NCBI GenBank assembly: GCA_016934715.1
Contig: JAFGSI010000026.1
Location: 1-64,000, forward strand
DNA from: Anaerolineales bacterium
GTDB lineage: Bacteria; Chloroflexota; Anaerolineae; Anaerolineales; Villigracilaceae
Length of the DNA: 64,000 bases
Reading direction: 5' to 3'
In this document: positions 1-8,013 of the stretch, piece by piece
Position numbering within the stretch: the stretch's first letter is position 1
Layout of the letters: each line of letters starts with the position of its first letter
Notes under the pieces: generated by a model
What the model was told of the DNA's origin: nothing
What the model saw: the letters and a program-made list of their open reading frames with translations, nothing else
Database searches by the model: none
Made by a program: the position numbers and the translations under genes

Positions 1-103
1 CTGTCCAGCGGGGCAGACCTTCCAGAGAAACCATCCGCTTGACCCAAATGTGGGCCTCATGACCACGGTTAATTGTGGTGACACCGCGTGAGATGGCAGT
101 GCA
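1..103. other. Window-edge region, no supported gene
   Basis: No complete gene can be supported here. A TATAAT hexamer on the minus strand (103-108) overlaps the stop codon of the SCO1664-like gene and could serve a minus-strand gene continuing past the left edge. A minus-strand frame from an ATG at 34 stays open to position 1 but covers only 11 codons. The segment 62-79 has short inverted arms (ACCAC/GTGGT). Confidence 0.3.
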
Positions 104-817
104 TTATACCGGGGGAAAGGGATACGCGCGCCGGTCCTCAGGGGGCTGGGGGTAGACCGGATTTGCAACCAGGGCCTCCAGGCGGGACCCAAGGGCAGCC
201 AGTTCGCCCGGATTGAGAATTCCCCCCAGAGCCGCGGGCAGGTCCGGGTTGCAGGCCAGTTTTGTCCGCAGGTCGACCAGGGCGGCGATGATCTCGTCCG
301 GGACCGGCTCCCCGGCAAAGTCCCAGATCACGGTCCGCAGTTTCTCTTCTTCGTGGAAGCACAGGCCGTGGTCAATGACGTACAGGCGGCGGGTGCCCTC
401 CTGAACCAGCAGGTGGCTGCCCTTGCGGTCAGCATTGTTGACCAGCAGGTCAAACAGGGCCACCGGGCGCAGGCGCTGACGGTCTTCGGGCTGGAAGCTG
501 AAGTACTGGTAGTTGGGATCGTACTTGATGAACTGCTGCAGCGAACCCGGGCCGAAGGGCCCTTCCCGCAGGACCGTGAAGGGGACAAAGCCGAAGCCGA
601 GCGCCTCGCTGACCAGATAGGCTGCCACCTCGCGCCCGGCCAGGGAGGCTTCGGGGAAGTCCCACAGGGGCTGCTCGCCGCGCATCGGCTTGTAGACCGC
701 CGGCAGGACCTCTCCCTGGTAGGCGACCTCGACCAGGAAGGTGTAATTCGAGCCCAGCAGGAACTGGCCTTTGAGTTCAATTTCGCCGTGTTCGAAAAGG
801 TCACGTTGGTTTTCCAT
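104..817 (-). CDS. SCO1664-like family protein (PI3/PI4-kinase-like fold)
   Basis: This 238-residue protein resembles the SCO1664 family (TIGR03843), shared by Actinobacteria and Chloroflexi and distantly related to phosphatidylinositol 3/4-kinases. Visible support is a segment of the type YKP then a Gly-rich turn (a possible nucleotide-binding Lys region), LFDLLVNNADRKGSHLLV in the middle (an N-N-x-D-R catalytic-loop-like motif), and VIDHGLCFH shortly after (a D-H-G metal-binding-like motif). The chosen start is the ATG at 817; a GTG at 862 would add 15 residues that do not look conserved. It lies downstream of the DUF3090 gene on the same strand, the arrangement known for these families. 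The substrate is unknown; kinase activity is an inference from the fold and motifs. Confidence 0.82.
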   Translation of the reverse strand: MENQRDLFEHGEIELKGQFLLGSNYTFLVEVAYQGEVLPAVYKPMRGEQPLWDFPEASLAGREVAAYLVSEALGFGFVPFTVLREGPFGPGSLQQFIKYDPNYQYFSFQPEDRQRLRPVALFDLLVNNADRKGSHLLVQEGTRRLYVIDHGLCFHEEEKLRTVIWDFAGEPVPDEIIAALVDLRTKLACNPDLPAALGGILNPGELAALGSRLEALVANPVYPQPPEDRRAYPFPPV

Positions 818-901
818 GGACGGGCTCACCAGATAAACCACCACAGTGCACACCGGGAGCACAGAGCCCCCTGGTGCTCTATGGCCTCCGAAGAAAAGGG
901 A

Positions 902-1435
902 TTAATGCCTGTGCCCGTTCTTCTTGGGACAGAAATGACCCTCAGGCTCGATCGGTTCACCGCACTGTGGGCAGATCGGCCGACCGCGTTTGATCACCTC
1001 TGCGGCCCAGCGCGCCATCCGGCGGGCCTGGGCGCGGGAGCACCAGAAGCGCACCACGGAGGCCTGCTCAGGGTCGTCGCCCTCGGTCTGGATCTCGCGC
1101 ACCAGCAGGACGACCAGGTCGCGTTCCTCATCATAACCCAGTCCGAGTTCGCCGGTGCGGAAGAGTGGGTCCACCGGCGGGTGGATGCGCATCTTCTCTT
1201 CCTTAAAATCCACCGGGGCCTCGTCCAGCTGGGGATGCTGGCGGGCCACTTCAGCCAGGAGTTGCTCCACACCCACCGCCAGCGACTGGACCTGGATCTT
1301 CTCGAGGATCACGGTCACCGGCTGGGGATCCGTTGTGCGCCAGCCCTGCAGGTAAAAGACCCGCTGCCCGGGCTGGCCGATCGCGTCGGTGGTAATGTGC
1401 TGGAGGGGGTCAAGATCAAGTTCGAAACGCGGCAT
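902..1435 (-). CDS. DUF3090 family protein with C-terminal zinc-ribbon-like tail
   Basis: A 177-residue protein of the DUF3090 family (TIGR03847), which usually sits beside the SCO1664-like family, as here. The N-terminus MPRFELDLDPLQHITTDAIG and the central R-x-W-C-S-R-A-Q segment are typical. The C-terminus has CPQCGEPIEPEGHFCPKKNGH, a CxxC...C/H arrangement that may bind zinc. The start at 1435 leaves only 4 nt after the RNase Z stop, so the two are probably cotranscribed; a start at 1486 would overlap the RNase Z coding end and is less likely. Biochemical function is not known. The conserved pairing suggests that it and the kinase-like protein work in one process. Confidence 0.82.
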   Translation of the reverse strand: MPRFELDLDPLQHITTDAIGQPGQRVFYLQGWRTTDPQPVTVILEKIQVQSLAVGVEQLLAEVARQHPQLDEAPVDFKEEKMRIHPPVDPLFRTGELGLGYDEERDLVVLLVREIQTEGDDPEQASVVRFWCSRAQARRMARWAAEVIKRGRPICPQCGEPIEPEGHFCPKKNGHRH

Positions 1436-1439
1436 GGGT

Positions 1440-2357
1440 TTATCCCTGTTTGATCTGGAATGAGTCGAAATCACGCGCCACCACAACTTCCGGAAAGGCG
1501 GCCTGGGCCTCCGCCAGAACGTCCTTCTCGCGGTAGCGGCGTGAGATATGAGTCAGGATCAGCCGGCGCACGCCGGCCCGGATGGCCAATTCGGCAGCCT
1601 GCTTGGCGGTCAGATGCGAGAACTGGTGGGCCATGTCGGCCTCCTCCTCGAGGTAGGTCGATTCGATGACCAGTGCGTCGGCATTCCTGCAGTAGGGGAC
1701 CAGGTCCTCGGTCCGCCCGGTATCGCCGATGTGGACGAAGAGAACCCCTGGTTTAAGTGAGCCAAGAACGTCATCAGGCCGGATCCGGCGTCCGTCCTCC
1801 AGCGTGACCGTGTTCCCGGCCACCAGGTCCCGCCGCAGTGGACCAGCAGGGACTCCGAGTTCCTCGGCCTTCTCGGGCAGGAACGGTCGGCGGGCCCTTT
1901 CCTCGAAGCGGAAACCCAGGCAGTCGGCCCCACGGTGGAACACCGGGAAAGCTGAAACCGTGAAGTCATCGGCTTCGAAGAAGACGCCCGGCTTAAGTTC
2001 GTGCAGCTTGATCGCCATCGGCGGTTTGGCGCCGCGCAGGACAACCCCAAAGAGCAACTCGTGGATCCGGTCGAGGGCGTAGCGACTGCTGTAGATGTTC
2101 AGGTCCTCAATCGCCTCCCAACGCATGAACGTCGAGAGCAACCCGCCCAGCCCGAGGATGTGGTCCAGGTGGCCGTGGGTGATCAGGATGTGGTTGAGAT
2201 TCTTGAACCCCAGTCCCGATTGCAGGATCTGGCGCTGGGTGCCCTCGCCGCAGTCGATCAGGAAGCGGTACTCGTCGTGCTTGACCACCTGGGCAGAGAG
2301 GCCGCGCCGGACGGAGGGGGCGGAGGCAGAGGTACCGAGGAAGACGATTTCAAACAT
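1440..2357 (-). CDS. rnz: Ribonuclease Z
   Basis: A 305-residue metallo-beta-lactamase-fold nuclease that cleaves the 3' trailer of tRNA precursors. The metal-binding motif THGHLDH is at residues 60-66, with FLGTSASAPS near the N-terminus, a late HIGDTGRTEDL segment (Asp ligand) and TYLEEEADMAHQFSHLTAKQAAELA, followed by LILTHISRRY, all characteristic of the short bacterial RNase Z. Length matches the family (about 305-310). It leads a minus-strand group with the DUF3090 and SCO1664-like genes. A TACAAT hexamer ends 7 nt before the ATG and no Shine-Dalgarno sequence is visible, so the transcript may be leaderless. Divergent from ftsK. Confidence 0.95.
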   Translation of the reverse strand: MFEIVFLGTSASAPSVRRGLSAQVVKHDEYRFLIDCGEGTQRQILQSGLGFKNLNHILITHGHLDHILGLGGLLSTFMRWEAIEDLNIYSSRYALDRIHELLFGVVLRGAKPPMAIKLHELKPGVFFEADDFTVSAFPVFHRGADCLGFRFEERARRPFLPEKAEELGVPAGPLRRDLVAGNTVTLEDGRRIRPDDVLGSLKPGVLFVHIGDTGRTEDLVPYCRNADALVIESTYLEEEADMAHQFSHLTAKQAAELAIRAGVRRLILTHISRRYREKDVLAEAQAAFPEVVVARDFDSFQIKQG

Positions 2358-2364
2358 CGAGGCA

Positions 2365-2370
2365 ATTGTA
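2365..2370 (-). promoter_or_regulatory. Putative -10 element of rnz (leaderless arrangement)
   Basis: TACAAT on the minus strand, 7 nt before the rnz ATG. No good -35 hexamer is seen at 16-18 bp. The spacing would put transcription start at or next to the ATG. Supported by similar spacing at five other genes of this window. Confidence 0.45.
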
Positions 2371-2462
2371 CCTCACTCTTCCGACCCCCACCCTGCCCGC
2401 CTATTTTCCGGGATAAAAAGAGCAGAGGTGCAGCGCGCGGGGAGGCCCTAGACCATTTGTGC

Positions 2463-2468
2463 TATAAT
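2463..2468 (+). promoter_or_regulatory. Putative -10 element of ftsK
   Basis: TATAAT lies 9 nt before the ATG at 2478, and the intervening bases contain no Shine-Dalgarno sequence. Transcription would begin within a few bases of the start codon. No clear -35 hexamer is visible. Confidence 0.5.
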
Positions 2469-2477
2469 AAGCTTGCC

Positions 2478-4925
2478 ATGCCGACCACCCGCCGTAAGAA
2501 ACGTTCCTCGTCCAAATCCGGGTCAACCACGTCCAGGAGCAGAACCACCTCCCGCGGTTCGGCGCGTCCTGCATCCGGGAGCAGCGCCTCCGGCGGACGC
2601 ACGCGCGCGGAGCCCTACGACGATCGACCGGAAAGCTCGACACGGCGCTCCTCGACGTCGTCGCGCTCCTCGACCGCGCGCGGCACACAACCGTCGCGGA
2701 CGAAATCGACCCGCTCGCGTAGTTCCTACGCCCCCCAGCGGACTTCGCTGCTGGGCGGCCTCTCACCCGAGCGCAAGATGGACCTGGTCGGAGCGGTCAT
2801 GGCCCTGGTGGGCCTGCTGACCATCTTGAGCCTGTTCTCGGCCAACCGCAGCAGCCTGACCGGTTCGTGGGTTGGCCTGCTGGCAACGATCTTCGGCTGG
2901 GGGGCTTACATCCTGCCCTTCGGGTTGATCGCCCTGGGGGTCTGGCTGATCGCCCGCAACGTAGAACGCCTGCCGGACCTGTCGCTCGAGCGGATCGTCG
3001 GCATGCTCCTGCTCTTCTTTAATCTGCTGGCCCTGTTTCACAGCCTGACCGGCCCGACTGGGACGGCCATCGATCGCGCCCAGGCCGGCTCAGGCGGCGG
3101 CTACGGAGGGGCCCTGATCCAGCGCGGGCTGGTGGTGGCCGTCGGCAACGCCGGGACGGCAGTGATCCTGATTGCCTGGCTGCTGATCGCCCTGGCGATG
3201 ACCTTCGACCTGAGCATGCAGGAGATGTTCGCCTGGGCCGGCCCGGTGCTGCAGAACCTGCGCCAGCGCCTTGACGAACCCTCCCGGCGGACGACCGGCC
3301 ACCTGCCTTCCGTCCCGCGTTCTGCAAGCGAACCGCGCGGCAATTTTGTCCCCTTCCAGCACCTGCCGGAGGATGCCCCGGCGGTCGAACCGCCACCCGG
3401 GGCAGCCATCCGGACCGGGATCCCGAGCGGGCCGACGATCACCTGGTCGCTACCCCGGGTGGCCGAGATCCTCGAACAGGCCGAGGCCCCGGCAGTCAAC
3501 GAGGAGTTCGTCGAGCAGCGCGCCCGGCTGATCGAGGAGACCCTGGCCTCGTTCGGGGCACCCAGCCAGGTGGTCGAAATCAGCCGCGGGCCGACGATCA
3601 CCATGTTTGGCGTCGAGCCGCTGTTCATCGAGACCCGCAACGGTCAGACACGCGTACGGGTCGGCAAGATCGCCTCCCTGGCCGATGACCTGGCCCTTGC
3701 CCTGGCAGCCCCGCGCATCCGCATCCAGGCCCCGGTACCCGGGCGCGGCTATGTTGGCATCGAAGTACCTAACGAAGAGATGGCCCTGGTCGCCTTGCGC
3801 GAGGTCGTGGAAAGCGAGGTCTTCCAGCGCGGCCGCCTGTCGTTGCGCTTTGCACTCGGCAAGGACGTCGCCGGGCATCCCAAGGCTGCCAACCTGGAAT
3901 CGATGCCGCACCTGCTGATCGCCGGGACGACCGGATCCGGTAAATCGGTGTGCGTTAATTCGATCTTGAGCTGCTTCCTGCTGCACAACACCCCTGACGA
4001 ACTGCGCCTGATCCTGGTCGACCCCAAGCGGGTTGAACTGACCGGCTACAACGGCGTCCCACACCTGCTGGCTCCGGTAGTGGTCGAGATCGAACGCGTC
4101 GTTGGCGCCCTGCAGTGGATGACCCGCGAGATGGACAACCGCTATCACAAGTTCGCCGAGATGGGCACCCGTAACATCCAGGACTACAATACCCGCATGT
4201 CCACCCAGAGCGGCAAGAAACTGCCCCACCTTGTGGTGGTGATCGACGAGTTGGCCGACCTGATGATGATCGCTCCTGATGAGACCGAACGGACGATCAC
4301 CCGCCTGGCCCAGTTGGCGCGCGCCACCGGCATCCACATGATCATCGCCACCCAGCGCCCCTCGGTGGATGTGGTCACCGGCCTGATCAAGGCCAACTTC
4401 CCGGCCCGCATTGCCTTCGCCGTGGCCTCCAATACCGACAGCCGGGTGATCCTCGACCAGCCGGGCGCCGAGCGCCTGCTCGGGCGCGGCGATATGCTCT
4501 TCCAGGCCCCCGATTCCCCGGCCCCGGTCCGGTTGCAGGGTGTCTTCGTCTCAGATGGCGAGATCAACCGCCTGGTGGATTACTGGAAAGCCCAGGCCGG
4601 GGCCAGCCCCTACGCTGCTGCCGGGACCCCCGGGTCAGCCGACTCGCCGGCCACCAGTGGCGTTCCGCTCAAGCAGGTGCCCATGTTCGAGATGGAGCCG
4701 GAGGAGAAAAGCGACCCGCTGATCAGCGAGGCAACCGACATCGTCCGGCGGGAGGGACGCGCCTCGATCTCGATGCTACAGCGCAAACTACGCATCGGCT
4801 ACACCCGCTCAGCCCGCCTGGTGGACACGCTCGAGGAGAAAGGCATCGTCGGCCCACCCGATCAGGCAACCGGCGTGCGCCAGGTGCTGGATTACGGCCC
4901 GGCCGCGCCCCCAAAGGATGCGTAG
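2478..4925 (+). CDS. ftsK: DNA translocase FtsK/SpoIIIE
   Basis: An 815-residue septal DNA pump that moves chromosomal DNA during division. The N-terminal 90 residues are Arg/Ser/Thr-rich and basic. Four or five hydrophobic helices follow at about 97-245, then a Pro-rich linker, the alpha domain, and the RecA-like motor with Walker A GTTGSGKS (483-490) and Walker B VVVIDE (Asp590). The C-terminus (about 735-815) is a winged-helix gamma domain containing LQRKLRIGYTRSARLVD, which recognises orientation sequences. It is close to the length of SpoIIIE and much shorter than E. coli FtsK. The start is the ATG at 2478; upstream frame-open sequence is antisense to rnz. It converges on the kinase-like gene at 4953. 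Confidence 0.96.
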   Translation: MPTTRRKKRSSSKSGSTTSRSRTTSRGSARPASGSSASGGRTRAEPYDDRPESSTRRSSTSSRSSTARGTQPSRTKSTRSRSSYAPQRTSLLGGLSPERKMDLVGAVMALVGLLTILSLFSANRSSLTGSWVGLLATIFGWGAYILPFGLIALGVWLIARNVERLPDLSLERIVGMLLLFFNLLALFHSLTGPTGTAIDRAQAGSGGGYGGALIQRGLVVAVGNAGTAVILIAWLLIALAMTFDLSMQEMFAWAGPVLQNLRQRLDEPSRRTTGHLPSVPRSASEPRGNFVPFQHLPEDAPAVEPPPGAAIRTGIPSGPTITWSLPRVAEILEQAEAPAVNEEFVEQRARLIEETLASFGAPSQVVEISRGPTITMFGVEPLFIETRNGQTRVRVGKIASLADDLALALAAPRIRIQAPVPGRGYVGIEVPNEEMALVALREVVESEVFQRGRLSLRFALGKDVAGHPKAANLESMPHLLIAGTTGSGKSVCVNSILSCFLLHNTPDELRLILVDPKRVELTGYNGVPHLLAPVVVEIERVVGALQWMTREMDNRYHKFAEMGTRNIQDYNTRMSTQSGKKLPHLVVVIDELADLMMIAPDETERTITRLAQLARATGIHMIIATQRPSVDVVTGLIKANFPARIAFAVASNTDSRVILDQPGAERLLGRGDMLFQAPDSPAPVRLQGVFVSDGEINRLVDYWKAQAGASPYAAAGTPGSADSPATSGVPLKQVPMFEMEPEEKSDPLISEATDIVRREGRASISMLQRKLRIGYTRSARLVDTLEEKGIVGPPDQATGVRQVLDYGPAAPPKDA

Positions 4926-4952
4926 GGGCGCCCCACATCTTTCTCACGGTTG

Positions 4953-5594
4953 TCATTGCATGTACAACCCGCCGCTGGATTCCATCCAGTCGGCGATTTT
5001 TTCCACCCGCGCGGGGATGTTGTTGTCCGAAATGTCCAGGTCCAGCCTGGGCAAGAGCGAGTCCCCCACCAGGCGCTGCATCAGTTCCTGCTCGCGGACG
5101 AAGATCGACAGGTCGTCGTACTGGTCCGGCTTTCCCGAGACCTTGAGACGCTCGGCCCGAGCGGCGGCGAACGAGTCGGGGGCCCGGGTGAGGAAGATCA
5201 GGCGGAAATTGAGCGGCAGCAGGCGCTCCTCCAGCCAACGGAAGTCGTAGTCCTTTCCATACACCTGCAGCTGGTAGGCGCGGGTCGAGATGTGAAAACG
5301 GTCGACGATCCACGAGTAGTAGCACTGGAGCTCGAACAGGCGCGCCCAGGTGGCGTAGGTCTCCATCGCCAGGGCTTCTTCATGGGGCTCAAAATTGATC
5401 GGCCCGCGGCCCCAGGGATTGTTGGTGAAGGTGCACCATTCGGCCGAGATGAGCGGAGAGTGATAGCGGTAGCGGCGCGGTCCCACGAGGCGCGGGTGTT
5501 CGTTGAGCTCGAAGGCGATCTCGGTCTTGAAGGTCAGGCGGGTGCCTTCGAGAATGATCTTGGGAGTCAGTTTGGGTCCCATCAACGGTTTCAC
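4953..5594 (-). CDS. Nucleoside/thymidylate-kinase-like protein with degenerate P-loop
   Basis: A 213-residue protein that I do not recognise as a named family, but its layout follows deoxynucleoside/thymidylate kinases. Residues 17-24 read GTRLTFKT at the place of Walker A (GxxxxGKT), with Phe replacing the penultimate Gly. DRFHISTRAYQ (98-108) matches the DR..S..AYQ substrate motif. RAERLKVSG (147-155) looks like the LID region, followed by a YDDLS and REQELM segment. The start could be GTG at 5594 (used here) or ATG at 5582; neither has well-placed SD. It converges with ftsK, leaving 27 nt between stops. Either a diverged active kinase or a nucleotide-binding protein that lost catalysis. 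Confidence 0.62.
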   Translation of the reverse strand: MKPLMGPKLTPKIILEGTRLTFKTEIAFELNEHPRLVGPRRYRYHSPLISAEWCTFTNNPWGRGPINFEPHEEALAMETYATWARLFELQCYYSWIVDRFHISTRAYQLQVYGKDYDFRWLEERLLPLNFRLIFLTRAPDSFAAARAERLKVSGKPDQYDDLSIFVREQELMQRLVGDSLLPRLDLDISDNNIPARVEKIADWMESSGGLYMQ

Positions 5595-5677
5595 TCCTCG
5601 ACGAGCGCCGAATTCCCGGCGGGATGGTCATGCCAGGGTCCCGGGTGCGGAAAAGGTACTGGCAGGCCCGACCCGGA

Positions 5678-5878
5678 TCATGGTCGAAGTTGCGCCGCTT
5701 CCCGAGGGCCGCCCAAGCAAAAGCCCTCGCCCAAATCGGCGCGCTTGCTCGGGGTCTTGAGGAGGCGAACATCGGGAACTTCCGACAGCCGGCAGACCGG
5801 CGTGGGCGTCCAGTCCGGCGAAGCGCAGGCCAGCACAGCACCGGCGCAGAGCGCCAGGAATGGCCAGCATCTCTTCAT
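5678..5878 (-). CDS. Small putative lipoprotein
   Basis: A 66-codon frame with a complete set of expression signals: GGAGG four bases before the ATG, and a TATAAT hexamer (5911-5916, minus strand) 32 nt upstream. The protein begins MKRCWPFLALCAGAVLACAS, a lipoprotein signal with lipobox V-L-A-C (Cys18), leaving a mature part of only 49 residues with no family that I recognise. It ends in LRP and the neighbouring frames do not obviously continue it. It may be a true small lipoprotein or the remnant of a longer one shortened by a frameshift. The kinase-like gene follows 83 nt downstream on the same strand. Confidence 0.5.
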   Translation of the reverse strand: MKRCWPFLALCAGAVLACASPDWTPTPVCRLSEVPDVRLLKTPSKRADLGEGFCLGGPREAAQLRP

Positions 5879-5910
5879 CCTGCCTCCAGCGATCCTTAGA
5901 ACTTTCTGAA

Positions 5911-5945
5911 ATTATAAACGTAGCCGGACTACTTTATGGTATGAT
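5911..5945. promoter_or_regulatory. Divergent -10 elements between the small lipoprotein and the acidic-tail gene
   Basis: TATAAT on the minus strand (5911-5916) faces the lipoprotein gene, and TATGAT on the plus strand (5940-5945) faces the gene at 5970, 24 nt away. The short AT-rich stretch between them would hold both start regions. Neither has a convincing -35 hexamer. Confidence 0.4.
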
Positions 5946-5969
5946 TTCGCCACCTACAGGTAATCAACC

Positions 5970-6329
5970 ATGGATGACAAAATCACTATCATCGAGGGTC
6001 CCCCTCCTGTCTTTGAACCGGTCCAGGAAGAATGGGCGCTCGGGCTGAGCGAAGGCCCGCACGTCCCGCTGACCGTGCTGACCCGCCTGCGCACCTTCAA
6101 CGGTCAGGCGCTGGTCGAGCGCTGCTACCGGCGCTGGAAGTCCAACCAGCCAATCCACCTGCTGTACCGCAACGACCTCGGACTGGAGGAGCAGGCCCCG
6201 ATCGTCGCCGCCCGTTCGGTCGATACATCCGATGGGCCAGTGATCATGCTCTGGATCAGCCTGGATCCGCAGAAGGTCGAGATCGAATACGATTCCGACG
6301 ACGAAGAGTCGGACGACGAGGAGCTATAA
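5970..6329 (+). CDS. Conserved-looking hypothetical protein with acidic C-terminus
   Basis: A 119-residue soluble protein with no domain that I recognise. It starts MDDKITIIEGPPPVFEPV, has a compact middle with VPLTVLTRLRTFNGQALVERCYRRW (partly basic), then APIVAARSVDTSDGPVIMLWISL, which looks like paired beta strands, and ends in a strongly acidic Asp/Glu tail. Codon choice is like the neighbours, so it is likely a real gene. It stands alone between a divergent promoter region and a hairpin terminator (6346-6388). The acidic tail suggests interaction with a basic partner such as a ribosomal or nucleic-acid-bound protein, but this is a guess. Confidence 0.75.
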   Translation: MDDKITIIEGPPPVFEPVQEEWALGLSEGPHVPLTVLTRLRTFNGQALVERCYRRWKSNQPIHLLYRNDLGLEEQAPIVAARSVDTSDGPVIMLWISLDPQKVEIEYDSDDEESDDEEL

Positions 6330-6345
6330 GCCCACGCGATACCCG

Positions 6346-6388
6346 GGGCACGAAGCGCACGGCTGGTTGTGAGGCTTCGTGCCCTTTT
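6346..6388 (+). terminator. Rho-independent terminator before gatB
   Basis: Perfect 11-bp arms GGGCACGAAGC (6346-6356) and GCTTCGTGCCC (6374-6384), followed by TTTT. The 17-nt loop is longer than usual. It ends the transcript of the 5970 gene, 18 nt before the gatB ATG, so gatB probably needs readthrough or a start site within this stretch. Confidence 0.7.
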
Positions 6389-6405
6389 CAGTTGGGAAGG
6401 AAGCC

Positions 6406-7875
6406 ATGCCATACGAAGCAGTCATCGGGCTTGAGATTCACGCCGAACTGGCGACCCGCTCCAAGATGTTCTGCGCCTGCCCGGTGGTTGACACCACCGT
6501 CGCAGCGCCGAATACGGCCGTCTGCCCGGTGTGCGCCGGGATGCCTGGCACGCTCCCGGTCGTCAACGCTGCGGCGGTCGAGTACGGGCTGCGGGTAGCC
6601 CTGGCCCTCGGCTGCCAGATCAACCCAGGCAGCATCTTCGCCCGCAAGAACTACTTCTACCCCGACCTGCCCAAGGGATACCAGATCTCGCAGTACGAAG
6701 AACCACTGGCCCGCAATGGCCGGATCACCATCCGCACCTCGCAGGGGGAGAAGACCATCCGCATCCGCCGAGTCCATCTGGAAGAGGATACCGGCAAGCT
6801 GACCCACGCCGGCAGCGGGAAACAGGCCCACACCCTGGTGGACCTCAATCGGGCCGGGGTGCCCCTGCTCGAGATCGTCACCGAGCCCGACTTCCGCAGC
6901 GGAGAGGAGGTGCGCATCTACGCCCAGGCCCTGCGCTCGATCCTGCGCTACCTGGAGGTCAACTCCGGCGACATGCAGAAGGGCGTCATGCGCATCGAGC
7001 CCAACATCTCGATCCGCCCGGCGGTACGGGAGGGCGGCCAACCCGCCCCGCTCGGGACTCGGGTCGAGGTCAAGAACCTGAATTCTTTCCGGGCTCTCGA
7101 ACGGGCCACCAACTACGAGATCCAGCGCCAGGCCGCAGCCCTGGAAGCCGGCGAGGTCGTCCACCAGGTGACCGTTGGTTGGGATGATGCGAAGGAGATC
7201 ACCGTCCTGCAGCGGGTCAAGGAGGGCGAGGATGACTACCGCTACTTTCCCGAACCGGACCTGCAACCGGTGGTCGTCGACGAGGCGCAGATAGCCCGCC
7301 TGCACGCAGAACTGCCCGAACTGCCCGAAGCACGCTTCCAGCGCTTCTGTACGCAGCACGGGTTGACAGAATACGCGGCCGGGGTGCTGGTGGAGGAAAA
7401 GGCCGTCGCCGATTATTTCGAGGCGGCGGCAGCGGCCAATGCGGTGGTCACACCCAAGGCGCTGGCCAACTGGATCAGCGGCGAATTGTTCGGATTGATG
7501 AACCAGGCCGGGGTCACACTCGACCGGCTCCTGATCCGGGCAGAGGCGCTGGCCGAACTGGTCCAGCTGGTCGAGCAGGGCAAGATCAACCAGGCCACCG
7601 GGCGCGAGGTGCTGGGCGAGATGTTCCGATCAGGAAAAGCCGCCGGGGAGATCGTACGTGCCCGCGGCCTGGAACAGGTCTCGGACGCTGATTTCATCAC
7701 CGGCCTGGTCGGCGAGACACTGGCGGCCTATCCGCAGGAGGTGGCCGACTATCGAACTGGCAAGGAGACACTCTTCAACTGGCTGTTCGGGCAGGTGATG
7801 CGCAAGGCCGGCGGGCGCGCCAATCCGCAGGTCGTCCGCCAGGCACTCAGCAAGCAATTGAAAGACACTTCGTGA
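6406..7875 (+). CDS. gatB: Aspartyl/glutamyl-tRNA(Asn/Gln) amidotransferase subunit B
   Basis: A 489-residue subunit of the GatCAB complex, which converts Glu-tRNA(Gln) or Asp-tRNA(Asn) to the amidated form using ammonia from GatA. YEAVIGLEIHAELATRSKMFC opens the catalytic domain, CPVCAGMPGTLPVVN carries the zinc-site cysteines, and YPDLPKGYQISQYEEPL and HLEEDTGKLTH are family signatures. The C-terminal third (about 330-489) is the GatB/YqeY tail domain that contacts tRNA. The ATG at 6406 has GGGAAGG upstream. gatA and gatC are not next to it, so the three subunits are encoded apart. Confidence 0.97.
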   Translation: MPYEAVIGLEIHAELATRSKMFCACPVVDTTVAAPNTAVCPVCAGMPGTLPVVNAAAVEYGLRVALALGCQINPGSIFARKNYFYPDLPKGYQISQYEEPLARNGRITIRTSQGEKTIRIRRVHLEEDTGKLTHAGSGKQAHTLVDLNRAGVPLLEIVTEPDFRSGEEVRIYAQALRSILRYLEVNSGDMQKGVMRIEPNISIRPAVREGGQPAPLGTRVEVKNLNSFRALERATNYEIQRQAAALEAGEVVHQVTVGWDDAKEITVLQRVKEGEDDYRYFPEPDLQPVVVDEAQIARLHAELPELPEARFQRFCTQHGLTEYAAGVLVEEKAVADYFEAAAAANAVVTPKALANWISGELFGLMNQAGVTLDRLLIRAEALAELVQLVEQGKINQATGREVLGEMFRSGKAAGEIVRARGLEQVSDADFITGLVGETLAAYPQEVADYRTGKETLFNWLFGQVMRKAGGRANPQVVRQALSKQLKDTS

Positions 7876-7950
7876 GCAATGTCACGAACGAAATGACAGG
7901 CGGGTGGATTTTGTCATATTGACTCCGGGGGGAGAATCGGGTAACTTTAA

Positions 7951-7965
7951 GATTGTTAGACAATC
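7951..7965. promoter_or_regulatory. Palindrome in the gdhA upstream region
   Basis: GATTGT-TAG-ACAATC, a perfect 6-bp inverted repeat with a 3-nt spacer, 115 nt before the gdhA ATG. It could be an operator. TGTCA/TGACA arms also occur at about 7879-7897. Function is inferred only from position and symmetry. Confidence 0.35.
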
Positions 7966-8013
7966 CGCCTTGAGACGGCCTATGCGAGTATTGTTCTATA
8001 TCCCAATGCAATA

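Noticed and set aside
1-34. Minus-strand gene starting at an ATG at 34 and running off the left edge
   Set aside because: Only 11 codons are visible and no ribosome-binding site is clear, so it is not called.
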